The position numbers and the translations under genes are program-made. A DNA stretch of 64,000 nt, from NCBI GenBank assembly GCA_017461385.1, contig JAFTXZ010000008.1:186001-250000 (forward strand), written 5' to 3'. Each line of letters starts with the position of its first letter. The first letter of the stretch is position 1. The DNA is from Clostridia bacterium (GTDB taxonomy: Bacteria > Bacillota > Clostridia > Oscillospirales > CAG-272). Positions 34,099 to 43,012 of the stretch are shown here, piece after piece. The notes under the pieces are model-generated. The model saw only the letters and a list, made by a program, of their open reading frames with translations, was not told where the DNA came from and searched no databases.

Positions 34099-36348
34099 TT
34101 AGTCTCTTCTCTGATAGAATACTACAGATTTCAGCAGTATCGCTACCAGAACTATAAATAGTAATACGATTCCGATGTATACCCATGCCATCGCGCCTGC
34201 TTCTGCAAACATACTCTTACCATAAATTTGGCTACCGAAAATGTAGCTCATTACACGGTTGTCTGCTGCTGTAAACAGGTCAATAACTGTATATACTGCA
34301 TTTACGAGAATCATTGGGCTTATCATTGGAAGTGTAATCTTCCAGAATGTTTCCCATGCAGTTGCACCCTCAACCTGACAGGATTCATAAATCGCTGGTG
34401 AGATTGATTGCAAGCCTGATAGGAATATGAGCATTTGTACACCTGAACGGCTTACAATGTCAAAAATGTTGTTTATAAGTGTTGTTACAATATCAACTAG
34501 CTCTCCACCCAGCTTTATGTTAGATAGGAGCATTTCAACGTCAAGCGCCGACATAATTCCACCCGAATCTGCGCCCGTGTTGTCATCAATACCACCTTGT
34601 GTATTTTCAATTTGACTCATAAATGCTGAGTTGGTGTCGATTGTATCAATGATACCTGTACATAGAATAACAGGTAGGAAGAAGATAGCACGGAAAACTG
34701 TTCTTCCTCTCATCTTTTGGTTAAGAATTATAGCCATAAAGAGTGAGAAAATTACAATTGCCGGAATTTGTAATATCAAATCCTTCAAGCCGTCTACGAT
34801 AGTAAGTGAGAACCATTCATCCTTATTAAATATGTACTCGTAATTACTCCATCCTACAAATTCAAGTCCAGAACCGCTATAAAGTGAGGTGCTGTCCATA
34901 AATGTAAATCTGATAGAGTCAAATACAATTGGTGCATAAATAAATAGGATACCTAAAACGAAGGGTAATACGAATAGCCATCCAGACAACGCTTTCTTTG
35001 CAGTTAGAGAAAGTCCACGCTTTTTATTCTTGCCATCGCCTTCTTCATCAGTCTTTGCTGTACTTGATGTTACAGGGGTATTTCTAACCACTGGAGCAAT
35101 AGCTAATGCTGGAGTTTCAAAGGAATCTTCATCCTTTGTAGATTTTCCACTCATATCAAGAGCATCTGGAGCTTCTTCAGCTACAGGCTCCTCAATTGGA
35201 GTTTCTTCAGCGACAGGCTCTTCAACTGGAGTTTCCTCAGCTACAGGTTCTTCAGCTGGAGTTTCATCAACTACAGGTTCTTCAATTGGAGCTTCCTCTG
35301 CAACTGGCTCTTCAACAGGAGTTTCCTCAGCTACAGGTTCTTCAATTGGAGCTTCGTCAACAACTGGTTCTTCAACTGGAGCCTCATCAACTACAGGTTC
35401 TTCAATTGGAGCTTCCTCTGCAACTGGCTCTTCAGCCGGAGCTTCATCAACTACAGGCTCTTCAACTGGAGTTTCTTCAGCTACAGGTTCTTCAGCTGGA
35501 GCCTCATCAACTACAGGCTCTTCAACTGGAGTTTCTTCAGCTACAGGTTCTTCAGCTGGAGCCTCATCAACTACTGGTTCCTCAATTGGAGCTTCCTCAA
35601 CTACAGGTTCTTCAACTGGAGTTTCGTCAACTACAGGTTCTTCAATTGGAGTTTCCTCTGCAACTGGCTCTTCAACTGGAATTTCTTCAGCTACAGGCTC
35701 TTCAATTGGAGTTTCTTCAGCGACAGGCTCTTCAACTGAGATTTCATCAACTACTGGTTCTTCAACTGGAGTTTCTTCAGCTACAGGCTCTTCAATTGGA
35801 GTTTCTTCAGCGACAGGTTCTTCAGCTGGAGCCTCATCAACTACAGGCTCTTCAACTGGAGTTTCCTCAGCTACAGGTTCTTCAATTGGAGCTTCATCAA
35901 CTACTGGTTCTTCAACTGGAGTTTCTTCAACTACAGGTTCTTCAACTGGAGCTTCCTCAGCGACAGGCTCTTCGATTGGAGCTTCTTCAGCGACAGGTTC
36001 TTCAATTGGAGTTTCTTCAACTACTGGTTCTTCAATTGGAACTTCCTCTGCAACTGGCTCGGGAACTATTAACTCAACGTCATTTGATTCATTGTCAATT
36101 GCTTGAGGCTGCTCTACTGCGATTTCTTCATCTTGTGGATCGCTGGATGCCACTGGTTCAACCACTGGCATATCCTCAGCGATAAGCTTTTCTTCTTTGA
36201 TTTCAGGGGCTTGGTTTAGGAGCTTTTCCTTTTCAGCGTCTGATTTTTCAACCTTTTTACCGTTGATAGTTACAGATATGGTAGAAAGCTTCTTTTCCTT
36301 TGAACCAGAAACACAAATAAGTCTTACTGTATTTTTCTTATTTGCCAT
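34099..36348 (-). CDS. Carbohydrate ABC permease (MalF type) with about 30 acidic decapeptide repeats
   Basis: A 749-residue protein. Residues 1-94 are a charged start, 95-394 are about 30 tandem decapeptides of the type (V/I/A)EEPV(A/V)(E/D)E(T/A)P, and 395-450 is a polar linker. From about 455 on it is a normal LplB/MalF-like permease (ALSGWLFVLPFVLGILF) with EAA loop EGATAWETFWKITLPMISP. The repeats are very acidic (near -4 per unit) and should be an extended stalk on the cytoplasmic side. Its role is unknown; it could hold an ATPase or ions near the pore. Homologues normally begin close to residue 440 here. Confidence 0.88.
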   Translation of the reverse strand: MANKKNTVRLICVSGSKEKKLSTISVTINGKKVEKSDAEKEKLLNQAPEIKEEKLIAEDMPVVEPVASSDPQDEEIAVEQPQAIDNESNDVELIVPEPVAEEVPIEEPVVEETPIEEPVAEEAPIEEPVAEEAPVEEPVVEETPVEEPVVDEAPIEEPVAEETPVEEPVVDEAPAEEPVAEETPIEEPVAEETPVEEPVVDEISVEEPVAEETPIEEPVAEEIPVEEPVAEETPIEEPVVDETPVEEPVVEEAPIEEPVVDEAPAEEPVAEETPVEEPVVDEAPAEEPVAEETPVEEPVVDEAPAEEPVAEEAPIEEPVVDEAPVEEPVVDEAPIEEPVAEETPVEEPVAEEAPIEEPVVDETPAEEPVAEETPVEEPVAEETPIEEPVAEEAPDALDMSGKSTKDEDSFETPALAIAPVVRNTPVTSSTAKTDEEGDGKNKKRGLSLTAKKALSGWLFVLPFVLGILFIYAPIVFDSIRFTFMDSTSLYSGSGLEFVGWSNYEYIFNKDEWFSLTIVDGLKDLILQIPAIVIFSLFMAIILNQKMRGRTVFRAIFFLPVILCTGIIDTIDTNSAFMSQIENTQGGIDDNTGADSGGIMSALDVEMLLSNIKLGGELVDIVTTLINNIFDIVSRSGVQMLIFLSGLQSISPAIYESCQVEGATAWETFWKITLPMISPMILVNAVYTVIDLFTAADNRVMSYIFGSQIYGKSMFAEAGAMAWVYIGIVLLFIVLVAILLKSVVFYQRRD
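35166..36065 (-). repeat. 30-bp tandem repeat array inside the permease gene (about 30 units)
   Basis: Units of 30 bases encode EEPV-type decapeptides, alternating VVDEAP, VAEETP and VAEEAP forms in no strict order. The units are very alike at the DNA level, so unit number should vary by slippage. The opposite strand also stays open over the array, which is a by-product of the codon pattern. Confidence 0.9.
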
Positions 36349-36351
36349 CGC

Positions 36352-38796
36352 TTATTCCACCCCCTGTGTCGATTTAGTGTATTTTGCATAGCTTAAGCCA
36401 TCAATTGTATAGGTTGTGCCCTCATACTCTACCTTAACCTCATAGTCATTGTAGTTTAGTATGAAGCCATCGCCACCCTCGTAAACAACGAGAACAACAA
36501 GTGAGTTGTTAAGCTTTGCTCCGTCCTCTGTACGAGTAACGTTGTATCCATATTCGCAATTCATAAAGCTATGCTCAACGATGTATTCATCGGATTTACC
36601 CTTCATTAGCTCGTTGTATTGCTTATAGGTTTCAAGGATTGTATCCTTTAGGTTTTCGTAGCTTATTGAGTAATACTGGTTATATTCCTCGTTAAACTTC
36701 AAATATTCATAGTTTTGCATTGCAAGTGTGTAATACAAGGACGCTCCGTTTTCTAGTGCCTTAAGGAACATATACTTACTGTCACCCTCTGTATTTAATG
36801 CGTTTCCTGCATAATCAATTGAGCCGTGATATACAAGACCAATAAATGGAATTGATTCGCTTGCATTCATACGACGTGAGCTATCAAGTGAAATTGCAAG
36901 AATTGAGCTTGCATAAGGGATTGAATAGGAGTTACCTGAATTTACAATTAGATTGTAGGACTTCTTATCTCCCTCTCCCTTTAGTACCTTGAAGAGTGCA
37001 ACTATATTCTCCTTTGATGCTTCTCTATCAAAGTAATTATTCTTATCAAAGTCAGAGTTTAAGTCAGAGCCAAGTGTTCTTGGAGCAAGTGATGTAAGCT
37101 CAAGATCCTTTATTGAATAATAGAATTTATCATATAAATAAAGGAAGGATGCACTTGATACTGCTACGCCACCAGTACGCTCAAAGGTCTGGGTTGATGC
37201 GTAATAAATACGTTTAGTTGTGAAACGATTATCAAGTGTTCTTACACCGTCGTTATCGTTTGAATAACCACTGAACCACTCTGTTCCGTAGGAATATACA
37301 AAGTCTACGTCTGGTGCTACATCATAGCCCTTTAGCTTTGCATCAGTTAAAAGGTCTACAAGTCCGTTATATCCACCAACGTCTCCTTGCCATTTCATGC
37401 TTGTAGGATACTTTGACAAAATACCACCGTTTGCAAAGCCCTTTAATACAAATGAAATGTTTTTGATAGAGGTAATCTCATTTTCCTTTGAATCTGAGAA
37501 ATATTGTTGCATTGTCTTCACATCCCAAAACGTTGTAAGTGGCTTATTAACCCTTACTGGGAATGTTAAAATCTTATCATCAACCTCGATAGAGCCGAAC
37601 ACCTCAAGGAAGAGCTTAACGTCGTCATCGTTTTTCTCATGCTTTGTAAGTGTCTTATTTGCTATTAGGTAGTCTCTGTAATAGCTTGCCATACCCATAT
37701 AGCTTGTATCATAGGTATTTTCAAGGTTGTTTTCCTTTGCAGTTTTATCTGCAGTTAAAAGCTTATAGCTAACTGTATAGCTTCCCTTATAGTCCTGCGC
37801 TGAAACGATTGACATGGAGCTATTGTTCTGTGTACCATTTTTATCAAAGCTTGCAAGATCGTATATATCAGATGGTGTGATTTTGAACATTGCATAAGCT
37901 GAGTTGTATAAGGTATTATGCGCTGAGGTTGGTCTTGCAAATGCGTCTCCGTCCTCAACAATTGCAAAGAAGCCTGTGCCATTTGCCTTGGAATTGTTTA
38001 CAAGTCCAAACACTGGCATTGTATATTGCTCAGAGTTCTTTATAGCAACCTGATAATATGCATAGTCATTACCATACAAATCCTCAGAAATGATTGCTTG
38101 GAAGTTTTTACCTACAACATCCTCAAATCTGATTATTGCACCACTTCCATCAGGAATAAAGGTGTAGCCGATATCACTTCTCTTTGCTTCTCCGAAGCTT
38201 GGGAGAATTGATACTGTGTTCAAGCAATATGCTGACTTATCATAGGAAATGCTTGAGCCGTCAAGAGATGCCTTTAAGCCATCGCTTGTAACTGTGTATG
38301 TTACAGCCATTTTGAAAATAGCCGAGGTTTCAGTATCGCTTAAGGTATAAGAAATCTTAAAGCCACCTGCTACCTTCTCCACCTTATGACCATTTTGCGC
38401 CATGCAGTGCTCATAGCTATTTAGCTGAGCTGTTGAGTTTGTTTTGATGGTTGTAAAGTTCAGAATCACCTGTGAAAGACGCTCCGCAGTAGTTCTAATT
38501 ATTGTACCATCATCACCCACTGTTGGAAGCTTTGAGGTTTCAAAATGGTTTGAAAGGGTAATTTCACCTGTCTTAGTGTTTTTTACAGCCATTTCGCCTG
38601 TTTTCTCATCGAGATAAAGCTCATATAAGCCGTTTTCACTAGTTGCACGAGCTGTTCCCATTTCATCAAGACGCGCCTGCTCACCTGAAAAATCAGCAGT
38701 TTGAGCTACAATGTTGCTTGCGCCTACGTTCATAGCGCCTATCATTGGAATAACCAATAGCACCGCAAGGACGAGTGCAAATATTCTATTTTTCAT
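36352..38796 (-). CDS. Secreted DUF5696-like protein
   Basis: An 814-residue exported protein with signal peptide (about 1-27, no lipobox Cys). Its order of parts, an N-terminal beta-sandwich (about 45-235) and a central domain with YTSxxDFVYSYGTEWFSGYSN-type segments (about 385-690), fits the DUF5696 family as I remember it; the function of that family is not known. It is glycosidase-like in outline, and Asp/Glu residues in the central part could be catalytic. It lies between the NHL-Yip1 gene and the repeat-bearing permease, spaced 14 and 3 bases. AAGGAGGGGG precedes the ATG. Confidence 0.65.
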   Translation of the reverse strand: MKNRIFALVLAVLLVIPMIGAMNVGASNIVAQTADFSGEQARLDEMGTARATSENGLYELYLDEKTGEMAVKNTKTGEITLSNHFETSKLPTVGDDGTIIRTTAERLSQVILNFTTIKTNSTAQLNSYEHCMAQNGHKVEKVAGGFKISYTLSDTETSAIFKMAVTYTVTSDGLKASLDGSSISYDKSAYCLNTVSILPSFGEAKRSDIGYTFIPDGSGAIIRFEDVVGKNFQAIISEDLYGNDYAYYQVAIKNSEQYTMPVFGLVNNSKANGTGFFAIVEDGDAFARPTSAHNTLYNSAYAMFKITPSDIYDLASFDKNGTQNNSSMSIVSAQDYKGSYTVSYKLLTADKTAKENNLENTYDTSYMGMASYYRDYLIANKTLTKHEKNDDDVKLFLEVFGSIEVDDKILTFPVRVNKPLTTFWDVKTMQQYFSDSKENEITSIKNISFVLKGFANGGILSKYPTSMKWQGDVGGYNGLVDLLTDAKLKGYDVAPDVDFVYSYGTEWFSGYSNDNDGVRTLDNRFTTKRIYYASTQTFERTGGVAVSSASFLYLYDKFYYSIKDLELTSLAPRTLGSDLNSDFDKNNYFDREASKENIVALFKVLKGEGDKKSYNLIVNSGNSYSIPYASSILAISLDSSRRMNASESIPFIGLVYHGSIDYAGNALNTEGDSKYMFLKALENGASLYYTLAMQNYEYLKFNEEYNQYYSISYENLKDTILETYKQYNELMKGKSDEYIVEHSFMNCEYGYNVTRTEDGAKLNNSLVVLVVYEGGDGFILNYNDYEVKVEYEGTTYTIDGLSYAKYTKSTQGVE

Positions 38797-38810
38797 ATTA
38801 GCCCCCTCCT

Positions 38811-40979
38811 TTACCTGTAGCTAAGCTCACTTATAATCGTTGTTACAAGTGATGTCATCTTTGAAATAAGTGATGTAAACAATACTGCGATAAACATAAT
38901 GAATATCATACCAACAAGTGTTGCAACTACTGTAAGAATATTCTTACCCATTGAATAGTCGTGTGTTACCTGCATACCGATTACAATTAGGAATGCCATC
39001 CAAACATAAGCAACGGTTACTATCAACGTTGTAATTTGTGCCTCTGTACCAACAAGGAAGTTAGTAAGAATTGTAGATACAACTACAAGTGCAGGCACTG
39101 GGAACAAGCCGTAGGAGGTTGCAATAAAGATATCCTTAAAGCTTCCTTCGCCATCGAACAAGGTTGTAAAGCACCAGTTAGCAATAATCCATAGGAATAA
39201 TGGAATTAGAATTGATGATGCTTGTGTGAAAATTGTACTTGTTACATTATATGGATTGTAATAGTAGCCTTGACCTACCGATTGCCAGTAGAATGCAAGT
39301 ATTGTTAACACAATATAAACGATTGATGCTCTTACAGAGCCTCTCTTTTCGTGCTTCAAATCCCAATATCCGTCAAACGGATGGAACATTAGGTGGAAGC
39401 CGAACATAAATTCCTCAAGGAAGGTTCTCTTTCCTCCCTTTGTTGCTGCAGCCTTATTAACCTTGCCTGCCCACTTAAATAGGTAAACAACGCCAATCAA
39501 AATCGCAACTATCAGAATAACCATTGGGAAAAACCAGGTCTTCATTAGGTTTGAACGAGTTTGCTTAAATGCCTCTGCATAGTTTTCAGTATCGAAGGCA
39601 TTTTTGAAATATTGCTGTGCTAGCTCTGGCTGATTGTCACGGAAGAGCGCCTTACCCATTTCAACATAAGCTGTGTCGAAGTTGTTGTTCCAAGCCAAAA
39701 CCTCTTTCCAAGCCTCTGCCGCCATGTCAAAGTCTCTTTCGTTTTGATATCTGATAGCCTGCGCAAGCTTTTCAGCATACTCAGTACGTCTGAATACTGT
39801 AAAGGACAAGGAGGTTACGTCCAAGACTACGATTTTATCGCCTTGATATGTAATTGCCTGTGCCTTTGTAATGTTACCAAACTTATCGCCTGAGTCGCCA
39901 AAGATGTAAAGAAGGTTACCGTTCTTATCGTAGGTATAAACCTTAGAACGCTTGTTGTCAATAATTGACCAGATTCCATCATCTCCACTGGCAACGTCAA
40001 CAACTGCGGATACACCTGTTGGTGCATTCTTGTTGATGGCTGTCTTTGGTCCTGTTGCAGTAACAGCAACCTCACCTGCAGGTGCAAAGAAGCCATTTCT
40101 TTGCATAATGTCTGCACCACTTGCATTTAGAAGTCTTACTGGTGCATAGTCTGCATTCTTACTTGTGATTGCTGATTCCTGATTCTTTTTGTCATCTTCT
40201 GTTGTATAAACAACGGTACCATAAACGAAGTCGCGAGACGTTTTATCAAGATCTAGCTTTGAATATGGTGTTGCTACGTGAGTAATGTTTGATGCAGCAT
40301 TTGGGTTTACGATTTGTAATAGGCTCTCAAGTGCAGATACTGATACCTTTGGTGCACCGATGAAGTTGATAAATTCACCGTTTGGAGTCAATACGATAAT
40401 ACCCTTTGTTGTTTTATCGGATACTACATAAATTCTTCCGTGCTGGTCAACTACACAGCTTACAGGTGAATAGCCTGATTTGTCATCCTCAAACTCAATC
40501 TCCGGCTCGTTGAACATTTTCTTCAAGAAGCCTGTTTCTTGGTCAAACACTACAATTCTTTTATTATCCTTATCGCATACATAAAGTCCCTTGAAATCGC
40601 CGTCGTCAACTACAAAGGTGCTTACAGGAGATTTGAAGGTATCCTCTACGCCGTCGTAGTTTACAAAGCTTTCAATTATATATTTAACCTGATAATGCTT
40701 GTCTGTTACGATAATTCTGTTGTTACCCTTATCGGATATGTAAATGTTTTCCTCAGCATCTGATTCTATATCAGATGGATCCTGCAAAGGCTTATCAAGG
40801 CCTAGAATTGCAGAGGTAATTGGTCCGTCGCCATAAGGCACGTAAGCATCAGGTGAATCAAGCACCAAGCCATCTATTGAATAAGTATAGGTGGCATAAG
40901 GCGTTGCTGCTGATACTACAGTGGCAAATAGCATTATTAGCACAAAGGCGAGGGACATGATTCTACATAATTTCTTCAT
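38811..40979 (-). CDS. NHL-propeller, TPR and Yip1-domain membrane protein
   Basis: A 722-residue protein: signal peptide (1-24), an NHL-type beta-propeller outside the membrane (about 50-395; YISDKGNNRIIVTD, YVCDKDNKRIVVFD and YVVSDKTTKGIIVL are blades), a TPR-like helical part (about 400-470, AAEAWKEVLAWNNNFDTAYV), one helix near 485-510, then a Yip1-like domain with about five helices (540-722, FHPFDGYWDLKHEKRGSVRA opens it). No enzyme motif. It probably binds glycan or a partner outside and joins the transporter in the membrane. It is coupled to the genes on both sides by short gaps. Confidence 0.75.
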   Translation of the reverse strand: MKKLCRIMSLAFVLIMLFATVVSAATPYATYTYSIDGLVLDSPDAYVPYGDGPITSAILGLDKPLQDPSDIESDAEENIYISDKGNNRIIVTDKHYQVKYIIESFVNYDGVEDTFKSPVSTFVVDDGDFKGLYVCDKDNKRIVVFDQETGFLKKMFNEPEIEFEDDKSGYSPVSCVVDQHGRIYVVSDKTTKGIIVLTPNGEFINFIGAPKVSVSALESLLQIVNPNAASNITHVATPYSKLDLDKTSRDFVYGTVVYTTEDDKKNQESAITSKNADYAPVRLLNASGADIMQRNGFFAPAGEVAVTATGPKTAINKNAPTGVSAVVDVASGDDGIWSIIDNKRSKVYTYDKNGNLLYIFGDSGDKFGNITKAQAITYQGDKIVVLDVTSLSFTVFRRTEYAEKLAQAIRYQNERDFDMAAEAWKEVLAWNNNFDTAYVEMGKALFRDNQPELAQQYFKNAFDTENYAEAFKQTRSNLMKTWFFPMVILIVAILIGVVYLFKWAGKVNKAAATKGGKRTFLEEFMFGFHLMFHPFDGYWDLKHEKRGSVRASIVYIVLTILAFYWQSVGQGYYYNPYNVTSTIFTQASSILIPLFLWIIANWCFTTLFDGEGSFKDIFIATSYGLFPVPALVVVSTILTNFLVGTEAQITTLIVTVAYVWMAFLIVIGMQVTHDYSMGKNILTVVATLVGMIFIMFIAVLFTSLISKMTSLVTTIISELSYR

Positions 40980-40989
40980 TTAATCCCCC

Positions 40990-41862
40990 TTAATCCTTCA
41001 TACCACTAGATGCCATTGTTTCGATAATATTACTTTGAGATACTACGAATACAAGGATAGGAACAATCATCATAACAACTGAGCCTGCAGCAGATGCACC
41101 TGCACGGGCAATACCACCTGCAGTAATCTGTGTGATAGCATAGTTAAGCGTTTTCCATTGTTCACTATAAATGTAAGCTGAGGCACCTGTGTTCCAGAGT
41201 CCCTGGAATGAATAAATAATCAATGTTAGCCAAGCTGGCTTTACCATTGGCATAGCAATGGTCCAGAAGGTTCTAAACTCACTACATCCGTCGAGTCGAG
41301 CACTTTCAAGCACTGCATCGGAGATTGAGGAGTCCATAAACTGCTTCATTAGATAAAGTCCCATGGTGGAGCCCCATGCCGGAATAATAATCGCCAGTGG
41401 GTTATCCATAAGTCCTAATCTTGACAAGGTTAGGAAGTTAGCAATAGCGGTTACTGTAGACGTAAACATAAGTGAACGTTGAATAATCCAGAACACGCCT
41501 TTTCTACCTGGGAATGGTATCTTTGATACCGCATAAGCTGCAAGTGATGATAATACAAGGTTACCAAAGGTACCAGCAGCTGTAATCAATACTGTGTTAA
41601 AGATATACCTTGAGAATGGTACCCATGAATCACTCAAAAGTGTGAATAGGTCCATAAAGTTCTTAAACGTTGGCTTTGATACGTAGAACTTTGGTGGGAA
41701 CATCCACAATTCGTCAAGTGGCTTCAAGGATTGTACCACTACGTATACCATAGGAAGGAACATAAATATTCCCATTATTGCAAGGAAGAAAAATATTCCC
41801 GCGTCGCCTCCTACCGAACGGTTGAGGACAACTTGATGATTTCTAACTCTCATTTTTTGCAT
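40990..41862 (-). CDS. Carbohydrate ABC permease (MalG type), first pair
   Basis: A 290-residue six-helix permease, usual length, with EAA loop DGCSEFRTFWTIAMPMVKP. Its ATG starts 1 base after the stop of the partner permease, so translation is coupled. It feeds from the large binding protein upstream. Helices begin at about residue 20 (IFFFLAIMGIFMFLPMVYVV). Confidence 0.92.
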   Translation of the reverse strand: MQKMRVRNHQVVLNRSVGGDAGIFFFLAIMGIFMFLPMVYVVVQSLKPLDELWMFPPKFYVSKPTFKNFMDLFTLLSDSWVPFSRYIFNTVLITAAGTFGNLVLSSLAAYAVSKIPFPGRKGVFWIIQRSLMFTSTVTAIANFLTLSRLGLMDNPLAIIIPAWGSTMGLYLMKQFMDSSISDAVLESARLDGCSEFRTFWTIAMPMVKPAWLTLIIYSFQGLWNTGASAYIYSEQWKTLNYAITQITAGGIARAGASAAGSVVMMIVPILVFVVSQSNIIETMASSGMKD

Positions 41863-41863
41863 A

Positions 41864-42982
41864 TCATTGTCCTACCTTCGATAGCATTTTATTAACTAGC
41901 GTGTTAGCGCCAATCATTATTAAGAATAGCACAAAGGCTATTGCGGAGGCATAGCCTACCTCCCAACGCTGGTTACCATAGTCGTCTAGACAGTGCATAA
42001 TCGTATGACACGAATAGTTAACTGATGGGAATCCGCAAAGTGCTGTAACGACACCACCAAATCCAAATGAGCTTGTGATAGCCATAACCGCACCGAACAT
42101 TAGCTGAGGTCTCATCATAGGCAAGGTGATATACCATAGCTCCTGCCATCTGTTCTTGATACCGTCAACTGCTGCAGCCTCAAACAAGCTCTTGTCAATT
42201 GTTTGAAGACCTGCGATGAATGAAAGGAATGCTGTACCGAGTGACATCCAAAGTGCAACTACGATACAAAGTGGCATTGCATAGTTTTCGTCATAGAACC
42301 AAAGAACCGGTGCATCGAGAATGCCCAAGTCCATTAGCGTACCGTTTACCCATCCGTAAGAGTCGTTTGAGAAAAGCACGCCCCAAATCGTATATACTGC
42401 ACCTGAAATTGATGGTGCGTAGAATACAAGGGTTACTAGCGCTCTTACTCTTGGTGGTAGCTCATTGATGAACCACGCAACCAAGAATGAAAGAATGTAG
42501 GATACAGGTCCTGTAACCATAGCAAATACTAAGGTGTTCTTACATGCGAGAAGGAATATATCATCCTCAAAGAACAATCTTAAGTAGTTGTCAAACCAAA
42601 TCCACATATCGCTATCAAAGGATAGCATATTAAAGTTTGTAAAGCTGAGTACAAGTGAAAGTCCAACCGGGAACACTGTAAAGAGGATAAATACCAGCAT
42701 AAATGGAAGAATCATAAGGTATGCAACCTTATTTCTCTTCATTTCATGCCATGTCCATTGCGCAAGAGTCATATCCTTTCTTGCAATAGCCTTCTTTTTC
42801 TTTGGCTTTGCCTCGGGCTTCTCCTCTGCCTTTTCCTCTACTACAGGAGCTTGCTCGTTTTCGCCGTCAATACCTTCATTATGTAAATCTGCTTTTTCTA
42901 CTTCTTGCTCTACCTCTTGTACAGGGGTATCGCAAACGTCTTTTTCTAAATCTTCATTTAGCTGTTCATTACGTTCGTCCAT
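41864..42982 (-). CDS. Carbohydrate ABC permease (MalF type), first pair, with charged extension
   Basis: A 372-residue permease with EAA loop DGIKNRWQELWYITLPMMRP. It carries an N-terminal acidic stretch (about 1-65, rich in Glu and ending KPKKKKA), a milder form of the E/P extension on the other MalF-type permease of this operon. Membrane helices start near residue 90. Preceded by GAAGGAGAAAATG 5 bases upstream and by the solute-binding protein gene 30 bases before. Confidence 0.92.
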   Translation of the reverse strand: MDERNEQLNEDLEKDVCDTPVQEVEQEVEKADLHNEGIDGENEQAPVVEEKAEEKPEAKPKKKKAIARKDMTLAQWTWHEMKRNKVAYLMILPFMLVFILFTVFPVGLSLVLSFTNFNMLSFDSDMWIWFDNYLRLFFEDDIFLLACKNTLVFAMVTGPVSYILSFLVAWFINELPPRVRALVTLVFYAPSISGAVYTIWGVLFSNDSYGWVNGTLMDLGILDAPVLWFYDENYAMPLCIVVALWMSLGTAFLSFIAGLQTIDKSLFEAAAVDGIKNRWQELWYITLPMMRPQLMFGAVMAITSSFGFGGVVTALCGFPSVNYSCHTIMHCLDDYGNQRWEVGYASAIAFVLFLIMIGANTLVNKMLSKVGQ

Positions 42983-43012
42983 TTACATTTTCTCCTTCTT
43001 TAGTATTTCGGC

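Noticed and set aside
35166..36065. CRISPR array
   Set aside because: The 30-base periodicity is coding and in frame, with no spacers between units and no cas genes.
35030..36185. Long plus-strand open frames of 358 and 329 codons opposite the acidic repeats
   Set aside because: They are pure mirrors of the 30-base repeat array in the permease gene, have no start signal and give low-complexity text (SSTGVSSATG, LQLEFLQ). The permease frame continues into a recognisable membrane protein, so it is the real one.
38811..40979. A signalling kinase or glycosidase in the NHL-Yip1 protein
   Set aside because: No catalytic motif is seen; the parts are propeller, TPR and membrane helices only.
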